25,792 nucleotides of DNA from an uncultured Solobacterium sp. (GCA_938041275.1 CALISH010000091.1:1-25792); one strand, 5' to 3'. Counted from the first letter of the stretch, positions 6,939 to 15,520 are shown. The notes: generated by a model from the letters alone, not told the origin. Made by a program: numbers and translations.

Positions 6939-6960
6939 AGGGATCACCTCCTTATGACAA

Positions 6961-7031
6961 GTAGACTAATGTCTACAAGTGTATGGTTATATTTAGATAC
7001 AGCTATTCACAGTAGCTGTATCTACCATACA
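6961..7031 (-). ncRNA. Structured leader, copy C
   Basis: The outer pairing uses GTATGGT (6981-6987) and ACCATAC (7024-7030). The inner 12-bp perfect stem has arms at 6994-7005 and 7013-7024. The second hairpin is GTAGAC-TAAT-GTCTAC (6961-6976). Loop sequences differ from copies A and B while the stems are kept. Confidence 0.72.
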
Positions 7032-7033
7032 TG

Positions 7034-7063
7034 ATTATAGTATATAATCATAAAACAGTTTAC
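7034..7063 (-). promoter_or_regulatory. Promoter of cassette C
   Basis: On the minus strand GTAAAC (7063-7058) and TATAAT (7039-7034) are separated by 18 nt, inside the wider core TATATACTATAATC. Confidence 0.65.
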
Positions 7064-7075
7064 TATACAGAAACT

Positions 7076-7110
7076 CCCATATAGGCATTGCCTATATGGG
7101 ACTTCTTTTT
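7076..7110 (+). terminator. Plus-strand terminator upstream of the recombinase gene
   Basis: The perfect 11-bp stem CCCATATAGGC (7076-7086) / GCCTATATGGG (7090-7100) has a 3-nt loop and is followed by ACTTCTTTTT. No plus-strand gene lies between the AT-hook gene and this site. It may block antisense transcription of the cassettes or attenuate read-through into the recombinase gene. Confidence 0.75.
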
Positions 7111-7175
7111 AATTCTTACATACTAGGAAACAAGAAAGTATATAGTATCTTGATATAAGGTAAGGAGGAAGCACT

Positions 7176-8402
7176 ATGAGTGAAGATTTAATTTCTGTAG
7201 TATCTGATAAAATGGGTACATCTAGTAGTACAAGTATTTATGATGTATTATACCCAACAGGGTTCTTTAATGTAGACTATTTGAATGGCTATAAGATTAA
7301 TGGTTATCATAAAGACGGTACTAAATTCTCTTATGATGCATTTGGTATTGTAGATGGCTCTTTCAATTTAGTTGTAGGACGTACTGGTTCTGGTAAAACA
7401 ACAGCCGCTATCCAATGGGGTGCTAATATCATTCGTCGTTTTGAAAATGCAAGAATGTTTATCGCATCTATCGAGGGTGGTATTACTATTAACCGTCTTG
7501 AAGCATTAACTGGTTGGTTTGGTGATGACTTATTTAAACGTGTAAGTATTCGTAATAGCGGTCTTAATGTAGAAAGCATCTATAAAGAAATCTTATCTAT
7601 CTATGATGCTAAGATGGCTAATAAAGATGAATACTTATATGATACTGGTCATGTAGATTCTCGTGGATTACCTATCATTAAGATGGTACCAACTGTTTAT
7701 GTAATTGATTCTGTAGCTAATATGGTTCCAGAACGTGTAGCTAACCGTGGTGAAATGGGTGGTCAAATGGATGCAACTGCTATTGCTAAAGCTAATACAC
7801 AGTTCATCAAATTGACTATGCAATTACTTAAGACCGCTAATATTATTGTATTAGCAATCAATCATATCAATAAACGTGTAGAAACTGGTTTCATGCCAAC
7901 TAAGAACGATATCCCATATCTTAAACAAGATGAAACATTACCTGGTGGTAAAGCTATTAACTACGACGCAAATAATATCTTCAAATTAGATGATAAGAAG
8001 ATTAAAGAAGAATCTTTCGGTTTCAATGGTAAAGAAATCGTAGTTCAAATGATTAAGTCTCGTACTAATAAAGCCAATATGACTACACCATTATTGCTTA
8101 ACTTTGATATTGGGTTTGACCCATACTTCTCTTTATTATTGCTTCTTAAAGATACTGGTCGTGTTAAAGCCAAAGGGGCTTATATGCAACTAGATGAGCA
8201 TGCTGACATGAAGTTCACTAATAAGAAATTCACCGAAATCTTATTCAGTAATAAAGACTTCCAAAAAGTATTCTTTGAAGCGGCTAAAGAAGAATGTCGT
8301 AAGTTGTTAACTCCGACTAAGACTTTGACTGAGTCTGTAGATAATACATTGTCTAATGATGTAATGGCATTGTTTAGAGCAATGGACCAAGTAGAAGAGT
8401 AA
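7176..8402 (+). CDS. RecA/UvsX-like recombinase
   Basis: This 408-aa protein has a RecA-type ATPase core: Walker A GRTGSGKT at residues 68-75, a Walker B strand TVYVIDS at about 173-179, and an INHI motif at 229-232. GGKAINYDANNIFKL follows, matching the UvsX pattern (NH, then GG near a strand) rather than the NQ of bacterial RecA. T4 UvsX is about 390 aa, a similar length. The family forms filaments on single-stranded DNA and drives strand exchange in recombination-dependent replication and repair. The start is supported by GTAAGGAGG. It heads a plus-strand run with RNA polymerase and ligase genes. A RecA-fold helicase is a less likely alternative. Confidence 0.82.
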   Translation: MSEDLISVVSDKMGTSSSTSIYDVLYPTGFFNVDYLNGYKINGYHKDGTKFSYDAFGIVDGSFNLVVGRTGSGKTTAAIQWGANIIRRFENARMFIASIEGGITINRLEALTGWFGDDLFKRVSIRNSGLNVESIYKEILSIYDAKMANKDEYLYDTGHVDSRGLPIIKMVPTVYVIDSVANMVPERVANRGEMGGQMDATAIAKANTQFIKLTMQLLKTANIIVLAINHINKRVETGFMPTKNDIPYLKQDETLPGGKAINYDANNIFKLDDKKIKEESFGFNGKEIVVQMIKSRTNKANMTTPLLLNFDIGFDPYFSLLLLLKDTGRVKAKGAYMQLDEHADMKFTNKKFTEILFSNKDFQKVFFEAAKEECRKLLTPTKTLTESVDNTLSNDVMALFRAMDQVEE

Positions 8403-8418
8403 TTGTATATTATAGTTT
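8400..8418 (+). promoter_or_regulatory. Possible promoter for the RNA polymerase beta C-terminal gene
   Basis: AATTGTATATTATAGTTTTG begins at the recombinase stop codon and differs at few positions from the AATTGTATACTATAATGG promoter at 23984-24001. The -10 would be TATAGT (8411-8416). No GTAAAC element is seen 18 nt upstream. Confidence 0.45.
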
Positions 8419-8422
8419 TGAG

Positions 8423-8447
8423 CCAGAAGATTCCAGCAATCTTCTGG
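8423..8447 (+). promoter_or_regulatory. Leader hairpin before the RNA polymerase beta gene
   Basis: The perfect 10-bp stem CCAGAAGATT/AATCTTCTGG has a 5-nt loop and no T-run. It is probably a leader or mRNA-stabilising hairpin rather than a terminator. Confidence 0.45.
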
Positions 8448-8489
8448 TGCAATTCTATGCTTGTTACGTAATGGAAAGGGGTAAGTACA

Positions 8490-10718
8490 TTGGCAACTAG
8501 CGTAAATATTGTAGACGAAATTAAGAAATATGAAAGGAGATTGAAATTCCCAGAAGAGGCATTAGGTAAAGAGTTGGCCGAACCTATTCCGACAGCAGTA
8601 TCTGGGTCACGTAAATTATTGTATTCTACACAGGCCGACCAAGTCATGTCTTTGAACACACCTGAAGTGCCGTTCTTACAGACAGGCTACGAGAATGAAT
8701 TTGGACATAAGTCCACATCATTCAAACAATACAAAGGTGATGACTTAGTTATCCTAGATAAGGTTGATAAGTTCAACTGGATACCTAATCATCACTATTT
8801 TCTACTCACATACAATGCTAATAAGAATATGATTGATGTGGTAGAACGATGCTCATACTTACATATCACAGAAAGTTATGGGTATGACCAAAATACCAAA
8901 TACTTAGACTCTCTAGGTATTGGTAGTAAAATCCGTACAGGCGATATCTATCTCAAATCCAAAGGGTTTGATGAATATAATAACCGTATGGATGGTGTAA
9001 ATCTATTAGTTACTTATGCAGCTATCTCTGATACTACAGAAGATGCTATTGTATTATCTGAAAGCTGTGCTAAGAGACTAAGTTCTCCATTATACCATAA
9101 AGTCCAAATCATGGTCAATGAAAATGATATCATGCTTAATCTATATGGTAACGAAACCATTTATAAAGTTATGCCTGATATCGGAGAAGAAGTATCCAAT
9201 AGTCTTCTATTGGCTACAAGACGTGAGAATAAACAAGAATCCTTGTTCTCTCAAGTATATTCTAGACTTATGGATATTAATATGAATGACAATAAGATTA
9301 CCGCTACAGGTACTGTAGTTGATGTCAATGTCATTACTAATAATCCAGAGATGATGGAATCGTCCAACTATACTACACAGCTTAGAACGTATTGGAAAGA
9401 GTCTATTCGATTCTCTCAAGAGCTTGTAGATAAAGTGGATATGTACAAAGATCGTTATCCTAATGCTAAGATTGGATACGAACTACAAGTATTATACTCT
9501 AGAGCAAAGAGATTATTAGATGGAGAGAAGTTCTCTCTTGATGGTAAGAAAGCTTTCTCTAATATCTTCCTTGAAGTTGTAGTACGTGAAAACAATGAAC
9601 TACATATCGGGGATAAGATTACCAATCGGTATGGTGGTAAAGGTGTTATTAGCCGTATACTTCCAGATGAAGAAATGTTTGAGACTATTGATGGCCGTAG
9701 GGTAGAAATGATCTATAACCAAGGCACTTCTACTAACCGTCTTAACCCAGCTCAAATATTTGAAACTGAAATAAATGCAGCATCTGCCAAACTTCTAAGA
9801 TACTTACCTATGGATACCCCATATGAGGTAAATCAATCATTAGAACGTATTGCTACATTTATGAGTATCTTTACTCTAATGCAAGCTAATGCATTCAGGG
9901 AATATGTATATGCCTTGAATGATGATAGCAAGTTAGAGTTGCTTAAGTCTATGAAGAATGATGGGTGTATTATCCTATCAGTATCTCCGATACAAGAAAA
10001 CATTGACCTAGATAAGTTAGTAGCTATGTATGAGTTATTCCCTGAATGTGAGATTGATTATGCTTACTGTCAATTACTTGATAGTAATGGCAATCCTCGC
10101 AAGGTAAGAACTCAACGTCCTTTACTAGTTGGTCATCAATACATTGTAAGACTTAAACAGTATGCAGAAGATAAGTTCTCTGTAACTTCATTGTCTGCTA
10201 CAAACTCTAGAAATGAAAATAGCCGTAATAAGAATCCAGGTGAGGGTGGACATAGATTCCCTAATACTCCAGTACGTTGGGGCGTAATGGAAACATCTGC
10301 TATGCAACACATTGGTTCTTGGTTTAATGCTATTATGCTTCTAGTATATAGTACGTCTCCACATGCAAGACGTAAAGCTAAGAATCTATTAACAGATTCT
10401 CCATTCAATATCGACGTTAAAGTTGATAGTGAATCTAAATCTAGATCTGTAGAAGTGCTTAATGTATATCTACGGACTATAGGCTTAAGGATTAGATTTG
10501 ATAAATATAAGAAAGTGATTAAGAGTATATTTGCTCTACCATCTTCTATCCCAAGCATGTTTATCAAAGTTCCTGATGCTGATCGTAAACCTACAATTGA
10601 AATGGTGGATGATAAGAAAGGGTTTAAGATTCCACAAATCATCTTTAAAGGTGATGATCCTAAACCTAATATGTTTATCAACCCACCTAAAGAGGAAGAA
10701 GAACCTCAGAAGGAGTAA
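8490..10718 (+). CDS. RNA polymerase beta subunit, C-terminal part
   Basis: The 742-aa protein matches the C-terminal half of bacterial RNA polymerase beta. LLVTYAAISDTTEDAIVLSE (residues 172-191) corresponds to the VAFMPWNGYNFEDAILISE region. GDKITNRYGGKGVISRILP (374-392) corresponds to GDKMAGRHGNKG, with both active-site lysines kept (K376, K384). GEGGHRFPNTPVRWGVMETS (585-604) corresponds to the GGQRFGEMEVWALEAYGA region. The N-terminal part of beta is not in this ORF; it is encoded at 14462-16205. Start: TTG at 8490, eight nt after AAAGGGG. No in-frame ATG lies suitably placed. With a beta-prime partner, not in the window, it would form a phage multisubunit RNA polymerase of the phiKZ/AR9 kind. 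The ligase gene follows three nt later. Confidence 0.93.
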   Translation: MATSVNIVDEIKKYERRLKFPEEALGKELAEPIPTAVSGSRKLLYSTQADQVMSLNTPEVPFLQTGYENEFGHKSTSFKQYKGDDLVILDKVDKFNWIPNHHYFLLTYNANKNMIDVVERCSYLHITESYGYDQNTKYLDSLGIGSKIRTGDIYLKSKGFDEYNNRMDGVNLLVTYAAISDTTEDAIVLSESCAKRLSSPLYHKVQIMVNENDIMLNLYGNETIYKVMPDIGEEVSNSLLLATRRENKQESLFSQVYSRLMDINMNDNKITATGTVVDVNVITNNPEMMESSNYTTQLRTYWKESIRFSQELVDKVDMYKDRYPNAKIGYELQVLYSRAKRLLDGEKFSLDGKKAFSNIFLEVVVRENNELHIGDKITNRYGGKGVISRILPDEEMFETIDGRRVEMIYNQGTSTNRLNPAQIFETEINAASAKLLRYLPMDTPYEVNQSLERIATFMSIFTLMQANAFREYVYALNDDSKLELLKSMKNDGCIILSVSPIQENIDLDKLVAMYELFPECEIDYAYCQLLDSNGNPRKVRTQRPLLVGHQYIVRLKQYAEDKFSVTSLSATNSRNENSRNKNPGEGGHRFPNTPVRWGVMETSAMQHIGSWFNAIMLLVYSTSPHARRKAKNLLTDSPFNIDVKVDSESKSRSVEVLNVYLRTIGLRIRFDKYKKVIKSIFALPSSIPSMFIKVPDADRKPTIEMVDDKKGFKIPQIIFKGDDPKPNMFINPPKEEEEPQKE

Positions 10719-10721
10719 GCT

Positions 10722-13004
10722 ATGTCTGATTTGAGACAAGTTTATATGGATATACTAGGGGGCAACTTTGAGTCTGCCCTCGATCCTCAAAATGTATATC
10801 TTATGAATCATATAGCAACTTGTGCACTTCAAGATGAGAATAACGTACGTCTTGATGATGTAGAGTTGGTATTACGTATAAGCAATGCACTATACAATGG
10901 TACTGATATTGAAGTATTACCACTTGAAGATGGGGTATATGATCTTTTGTTAGAAATGTATAAGAGATACAACCCTAACTTCCAAGTTGGTGGAGCCAAT
11001 ATTGGTATGAATAGTGTACGTAAAGATAAAGATGATGCTTCAGGGTATCCAAATATGTTTATACCAGTTCCTATAGGGATTGAGAATACATATGGTATGG
11101 ACATTCTAGCTTATGGAAATACATCTAAGTTTGTTGCACCATTATCATGGAATAATGGTCAAGTATCTGATAGACAAAGAGACACAGCTCATAAGTATCC
11201 TGAATTAGTTGGTACTCTTGATAAGTGTAAGTTTGTATTAGATAATAAAGCATTACTTGCCGGTGTAGCTACAGATCCTAATGTAAAGATCTTCGAAAGA
11301 GATTTCATTGGATTACATTTCCGTATGGGTATAAACAACCCTACAGATATTTTGAATATGGTTATGGAACTTAAGTATGATGGTATCTCTATTGAAGCCG
11401 AAGTATCTAATCATGTAGTTTCAGCTAGAACTCGTGGCGATTTAGATAATGATAGAGCTACAGATCTTACTAGCGTATTGTATGGGTATAGATTCCCCAA
11501 TACTATTCCAGACAATGAGGTCTTTGGTATGAAGTTTGAAGCTATCATCACTAAGTATGATATGGAAAGACTTAAAGCAAAGACTGGTAAATCATATACC
11601 AATATGAGAACTGCAGTATCTGGTATTCTAGGTTTAGCTAATGCTAGAGAATACTTAGAGTATATTACTTTGGTTCCATTAGGTACATCATTACACTTCG
11701 ATACTAGAGAAGAAGAGCTTATGTTTATGAATAGATACTTTGCAACTAAAGTTTCTAATGCATATAAAGCTTTCTCTGGCAGATATGACCATGTATTATA
11801 CATGGTAGATAAGTTCGTTCAAGATGCTGATATGATGCGACCATATATGACATTTGCTTATGATGGTATTGTAGTATCCTATAATGATGATCATCATAAA
11901 CAAGTCTTAGGTCGTGTAAACCATGTCAATAAGTATAGCATGGCTATTAAGTTTAATGCTATGAAACGAGTAACTAGATTCCGTGGATATTCGTATACAG
12001 TTGGCTCTAATGGAGTAATCACTCCGATGATTATATTTGACCCAGTAGAGTTCAATGGCACAGTTCACTATAAAGCTAGCGGTCATTCTTATGAACGATA
12101 TAAGAAACTTAGTCTTAGATATAATGATGAGATTGAAGTTGCTTATGTAAATGATGTAATGCCATATGTAAGTAAACTATACAATACAAACAATGATAAG
12201 AATGAGAAGCTATATCCTATAGAACCATTCATTGATCATTGTCCAGCATGTGGTAGTCAATTAGTAGAATCTTTCTCTGGTAAGACTGTATCTTGTGAGA
12301 ATCCAACTTGTCCAGGTATCCATCAAGCTAAGATGGTTAATATGATGGATAGATTAGATTTCAAGAACTTTGGTCATGCTGCTATAGAGAAACTAGAAAT
12401 CAAGTCTCTTAGAGATCTATTTGAAAACGTAGACGAGACTAGATTGTTCAATGCAGGGTTTAGAGAGCGTGGTATAGCTAAGTTCCTAGACCAGCTTAAT
12501 GAAATCAAATCCAGAGATAACCTAGACTTTGTTATTGTTGGGTCTTTAGGTTTCACTGATATTGGATTTGGTACATGGTCAAATATCTTCAATGTAATTC
12601 CATTAGATTGTCTTATCAAATTATCTGATGATGAATTATCTGATAGACTATTGGCTATTCCAGGTATAGGTCAACGTACAGCAGATACTATTCTTAAAGA
12701 ACGTGTAGTATTTGCTGATGACTTAGTCTATATCTATACGAAGATACCTAATCTAAAACATAGCATCAATGCTAAGCCAGCTAAACGTATATGCTTTACT
12801 GGTATTAGAGATGCTAATATAGAAGCAGCTTTAATGGCTAATGGAGATATGCCTAGTGAATCAATAACCAAGTCTACAGATTATCTTGTAGTACCTTATA
12901 AAGAATATACATCTTCAAAGACAGCTAAAGCTGATAAGTATGGTATTCCAATTGTAACTATAGATGAGCTTGTATCCCAACTAGGGCTAAATATAAAAGT
13001 TTAA
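10722..13004 (+). CDS. ligA: NAD+-dependent DNA ligase
   Basis: This 760-aa protein has the LigA domain order. The adenylation motif KYDG is at K218 (ELKYDGISIEAEV), followed by SARTRGD. The OB-fold region comes next. A four-cysteine zinc finger has C507, C510, C525 and C530 (CPACGSQLV, then SCENPTCPG). Helix-hairpin-helix repeats include LLAIPGIGQRTADTI. A C-terminal BRCT domain lies at about 685-760 (KRICFTGIRDANIEAAL). The nucleophilic lysine lies about 100 residues further in than in E. coli LigA (K115), so the N-terminal region is longer or divergent, and an NMN-binding Ia domain is not obvious by eye. It seals nicks using NAD+. Start after AGAAGGAG, immediately behind the RNA polymerase beta gene. 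Confidence 0.95.
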   Translation: MSDLRQVYMDILGGNFESALDPQNVYLMNHIATCALQDENNVRLDDVELVLRISNALYNGTDIEVLPLEDGVYDLLLEMYKRYNPNFQVGGANIGMNSVRKDKDDASGYPNMFIPVPIGIENTYGMDILAYGNTSKFVAPLSWNNGQVSDRQRDTAHKYPELVGTLDKCKFVLDNKALLAGVATDPNVKIFERDFIGLHFRMGINNPTDILNMVMELKYDGISIEAEVSNHVVSARTRGDLDNDRATDLTSVLYGYRFPNTIPDNEVFGMKFEAIITKYDMERLKAKTGKSYTNMRTAVSGILGLANAREYLEYITLVPLGTSLHFDTREEELMFMNRYFATKVSNAYKAFSGRYDHVLYMVDKFVQDADMMRPYMTFAYDGIVVSYNDDHHKQVLGRVNHVNKYSMAIKFNAMKRVTRFRGYSYTVGSNGVITPMIIFDPVEFNGTVHYKASGHSYERYKKLSLRYNDEIEVAYVNDVMPYVSKLYNTNNDKNEKLYPIEPFIDHCPACGSQLVESFSGKTVSCENPTCPGIHQAKMVNMMDRLDFKNFGHAAIEKLEIKSLRDLFENVDETRLFNAGFRERGIAKFLDQLNEIKSRDNLDFVIVGSLGFTDIGFGTWSNIFNVIPLDCLIKLSDDELSDRLLAIPGIGQRTADTILKERVVFADDLVYIYTKIPNLKHSINAKPAKRICFTGIRDANIEAALMANGDMPSESITKSTDYLVVPYKEYTSSKTAKADKYGIPIVTIDELVSQLGLNIKV

Positions 13005-13034
13005 CCCTAGTGAAACAAATCTATAAGTATATAT

Positions 13035-13087
13035 TATAACTTTAGATAGTGAATTTGCTATCTAAAGTTATACTGGTTATTTTATTA
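13035..13087 (+). terminator. Intrinsic terminator after ligA
   Basis: The perfect 15-bp stem TATAACTTTAGATAG (13035-13049) / CTATCTAAAGTTATA (13058-13072) is followed by CTGGTTATTTTATT. The stem is AT-rich and the T-run is interrupted, so efficiency is uncertain. Confidence 0.65.
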
Positions 13088-13102
13088 TAGGAGGATCTTA
13101 CA

Positions 13103-13726
13103 ATGATCAAAAATTTAACCGAAACAACAATTTTCCAAACTTGGAACTCTCGCTTAGTTGATGAAGTAGGCTTTGATGTTCCATTAGCAAGTTTTAAAGA
13201 ACTATTCCGCCCAATCATCTTCTCTTTGGCTAACTTCTTATCCAAAGTAGGTGGTGCGGACATTACTACATCTGCAGTTACTATTAGTAATACAGATGGT
13301 GTATTCTTGTGTGCATTGTTGGTTAACCGTACAATCGACCAAGAAAACAAAACATCCTTTGACGTATCTTTCACTACTGATAAGGAATTAGTAGACAATA
13401 GTGAATTATGTCAATACACTATTGCAGCCTCTGAACGTGAGCTTCAAGAATTCGTAAACAAATTCATTTTGGAAGAAGTTAAAAATCGTTTCCAAACACC
13501 TGAATTGCTTTATGATTTCTTGCGTGTGTTATTCAGCACTATCTTGAATTACACAAATAGCTTGACTCGTGATGAAATCACTGAAGAGGGTCTTGAAATC
13601 GATATCGAAGACACTATTACTATTGCAGTATCTTTAGATGACGAAAGTAATCGTGTAGTAACTATTGAACCAGGTACTGCATTGAAAACTTACGTTAAAG
13701 ACGACAAATGTAACCAAGCTCAATAA
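13103..13726 (+). CDS. Unknown 207-aa protein in an insulated single-gene unit
   Basis: The start has ATAGGAGGATCTTACA upstream. The protein has no membrane segment. It looks like an alpha/beta sequence with an acidic stretch near the C-terminus (DEITEEGLEIDIED) and a short polar tail. Codon choice differs from the neighbours: more TTC, AAC and GAC and more CAA/CGT, as in abundantly made proteins. Strong hairpins flank the gene on both sides. Together this suggests a highly expressed, separately controlled product, such as an abundant DNA- or RNA-polymerase-associated protein, but no family is recognised and the function is open. Confidence 0.8.
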   Translation: MIKNLTETTIFQTWNSRLVDEVGFDVPLASFKELFRPIIFSLANFLSKVGGADITTSAVTISNTDGVFLCALLVNRTIDQENKTSFDVSFTTDKELVDNSELCQYTIAASERELQEFVNKFILEEVKNRFQTPELLYDFLRVLFSTILNYTNSLTRDEITEEGLEIDIEDTITIAVSLDDESNRVVTIEPGTALKTYVKDDKCNQAQ

Positions 13727-13746
13727 TATAAGATTATACATGGCCA

Positions 13747-13789
13747 GGATCTAGGGGGATTTTCCCCTAGATCCTTGTATAATTTTTAT
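13747..13789 (+). terminator. Strong intrinsic terminator
   Basis: The perfect 11-bp GC-rich stem GGATCTAGGGG (13747-13757) / CCCCTAGATCC (13764-13774) has a 6-nt loop and is followed by TTGTATAATTTTTAT. Confidence 0.85.
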
Positions 13790-13803
13790 GAGCGGGGTTA
13801 ATC

Positions 13804-14469
13804 ATGAAGCGTGCAATATGTGAAGGGAAACTACTTACTCTGTACGATATAGATACAGACTATAATGATTACTTTATGAATGATACATCATTCATGGGGT
13901 ATATTGATGAGGGGACTGGTATCATTTACCCTAGTACTACTCAAACGTATATAAGTAAGAATCCTGGCAAAGCAGGGTTTTATAAGCATGGTCCATTCTT
14001 AAGGTTTATTGAACCATCAGAAGAAGAGAAAGATAACTTTACTTTTGATAAACTGGAACATGTTGATTGGGATAATACATCTAGTATTAGTGACGTAGTA
14101 GCTAAGTCTAAAGAGGCATTCTCTTTAGACAATAGATTGCTCAGTAATGTCACACCAGATAATATCTTTGCACCACCAATTCATACCGATGATTCTCCAG
14201 AGATGGTTGGTATGAAAACAGCTATTGCAAAGAAGAAGATTGACTTAGACTTATATGGGTATCGTTTTGGAGAGAACTTCAATAATGATAAACGTATATT
14301 TGATAAGCCATCTATGACTTTGAATAAGTTAGTTACTATCTGTGATAAGACAGATATTGATGCTTATCTTATTCTCAAGGATAAAGAGGGAGATATCCCT
14401 AATCCTATGGGAGAAGAGATAATGATCAAACTAACAAATGGAACGGAAGAGGAGGGTAACGATGAATAA
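13804..14469 (+). CDS. Unknown 221-aa protein at the head of the RNA polymerase beta-N operon
   Basis: The start at 13804 follows GAGCGGGGTTAATC. The protein is acidic and soluble, with no membrane segment, zinc motif or known catalytic motif. It has a probably folded N-terminal part (about 1-80), a linker rich in Ser, Asp and Asn, and a C-terminal segment with KKKIDLDLYGYRFGENF. The final codons overlap the start of the RNA polymerase beta N-terminal gene by 8 nt (GATGAATAA), so the two are translationally coupled. Co-translation with beta suggests an RNA polymerase-associated role, for example assembly or specificity factor, but that is inference only. Confidence 0.82.
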   Translation: MKRAICEGKLLTLYDIDTDYNDYFMNDTSFMGYIDEGTGIIYPSTTQTYISKNPGKAGFYKHGPFLRFIEPSEEEKDNFTFDKLEHVDWDNTSSISDVVAKSKEAFSLDNRLLSNVTPDNIFAPPIHTDDSPEMVGMKTAIAKKKIDLDLYGYRFGENFNNDKRIFDKPSMTLNKLVTICDKTDIDAYLILKDKEGDIPNPMGEEIMIKLTNGTEEEGNDE

Positions 14470-15520
14470 TAGTTGGCAAAGCAAGTTCATTGCCGATTAT
14501 AACGATAAGAATCGTCCTAAGTTTAATGACGTATTCTTCTCTAAATCCGACGATGCTATCATCGAAGACCTAAAAGCTATGCTTATATCTTGTCAACGTG
14601 ATAAGTATTTCACAGTTAAGATATTAGGCTTCGATACTATAGAAGACTATGATGAAGTAAACAGACTTCTCATAGAAAATAATGATAATATCACTGTACC
14701 AATCAAAGATAGTTATCTTAAGATACTCAAGGTAACTTACTATATTGAAGTCAATGGGTATAGTGATACATTTGATGTATATATTGCAGTACCTAGAGTA
14801 TTTGAGGGTGCTTATATTATACTAAATGGTAATACGTACTTCCCATCTTTCCAATTGGTTGATGGTAGTACGTATAACAATACATTGGCTAAATCATCTA
14901 AAGTACAAAAGATTACATTAAAGACAGTCTTTGGTGCTTTACGCATGATTCGTAACTTCTATGACTATCAGACTACTGATGGTACTGTGCTTAATGGCAC
15001 AGTATATTCTATTATGTCTAATGGTGCTTCATATAAGGGTAAAAAGAATACCGTAGATAGAAAGGTTCCAGCATTCAAATACTTATTTGCTAAGTATGGT
15101 TTATACGAAGCATTAAGTTTATTTGGATTCGATAACACTATCTTCATTTCTAAAGACCCATTTGAAGAAGAAGAAAATTTCTATACGTTCAAATGTCAAG
15201 CCACTACTAGCCGTATAGGTTATGTAAAAGTAGCTAAGATGCTATTCGATAATGACCGTGTATATCAATCAGCAGTTATAACTATCTTAGATAATCTTCG
15301 TAGTTTAAAAACTGGATATACAGCAGAGTCATTATTCGATAAAGACTACTGGGTTGTTTCTCTTGGTGCACATTTCGTTAAGAATAATATGGAATATGAG
15401 AAAGGATTATCTGCTCTATATTCTCTAGAAGATCAATACGATATAGTCACCAAGAAGAATATCAGATTACCATATGAATATAAATCTAATACTAAGATGG
15501 ATGATGGCAGAGTTCTCTAA
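14462..15520 (+). CDS. RNA polymerase beta subunit, N-terminal part (segment 1)
   Basis: The ATG at 14462, just after GGAAGAGGAGGGTAACG, gives 352 aa. An in-frame ATG at 14438 lies before the ribosome-binding site and was rejected. Residues 117-134 (AYIILNGNTYFPSFQLVD) match the beta protrusion motif GTFIINGAERVIVSQLIRSPG. The rest fits the protrusion and lobe regions in length and order but is highly divergent. The ORF ends in a TAA inside the start region of the next ORF, which continues the beta homology in the +1 frame with a 47-nt overlap. It is coupled to the upstream 221-aa gene. The fragment would assemble with the other beta pieces. Identification rests on this motif plus the unmistakable beta homology of the next ORF. 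Confidence 0.82.
   Translation: MNNSWQSKFIADYNDKNRPKFNDVFFSKSDDAIIEDLKAMLISCQRDKYFTVKILGFDTIEDYDEVNRLLIENNDNITVPIKDSYLKILKVTYYIEVNGYSDTFDVYIAVPRVFEGAYIILNGNTYFPSFQLVDGSTYNNTLAKSSKVQKITLKTVFGALRMIRNFYDYQTTDGTVLNGTVYSIMSNGASYKGKKNTVDRKVPAFKYLFAKYGLYEALSLFGFDNTIFISKDPFEEEENFYTFKCQATTSRIGYVKVAKMLFDNDRVYQSAVITILDNLRSLKTGYTAESLFDKDYWVVSLGAHFVKNNMEYEKGLSALYSLEDQYDIVTKKNIRLPYEYKSNTKMDDGRVL

Noticed and set aside
6939..6947. GTG start giving a longer cassette C protein (also GTG at 16213, and longer readings from 6573 and 5829)
   Set aside because: These starts overlap or precede the strong ribosome-binding sites, which clearly serve the downstream ATG codons.
5901..7063. CRISPR array or direct-repeat element
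   Set aside because: The repeats are about 370 nt apart, each with promoter, leader and terminator around an ORF, which is a tandem gene cassette arrangement.
10136..10681. Long minus-strand open frames within the RNA polymerase and ligase genes (also 8180-8659 and 11411-11803)
   Set aside because: They lie opposite genes with clear homology, have no ribosome-binding sites, and look like shadows of the coding frame.
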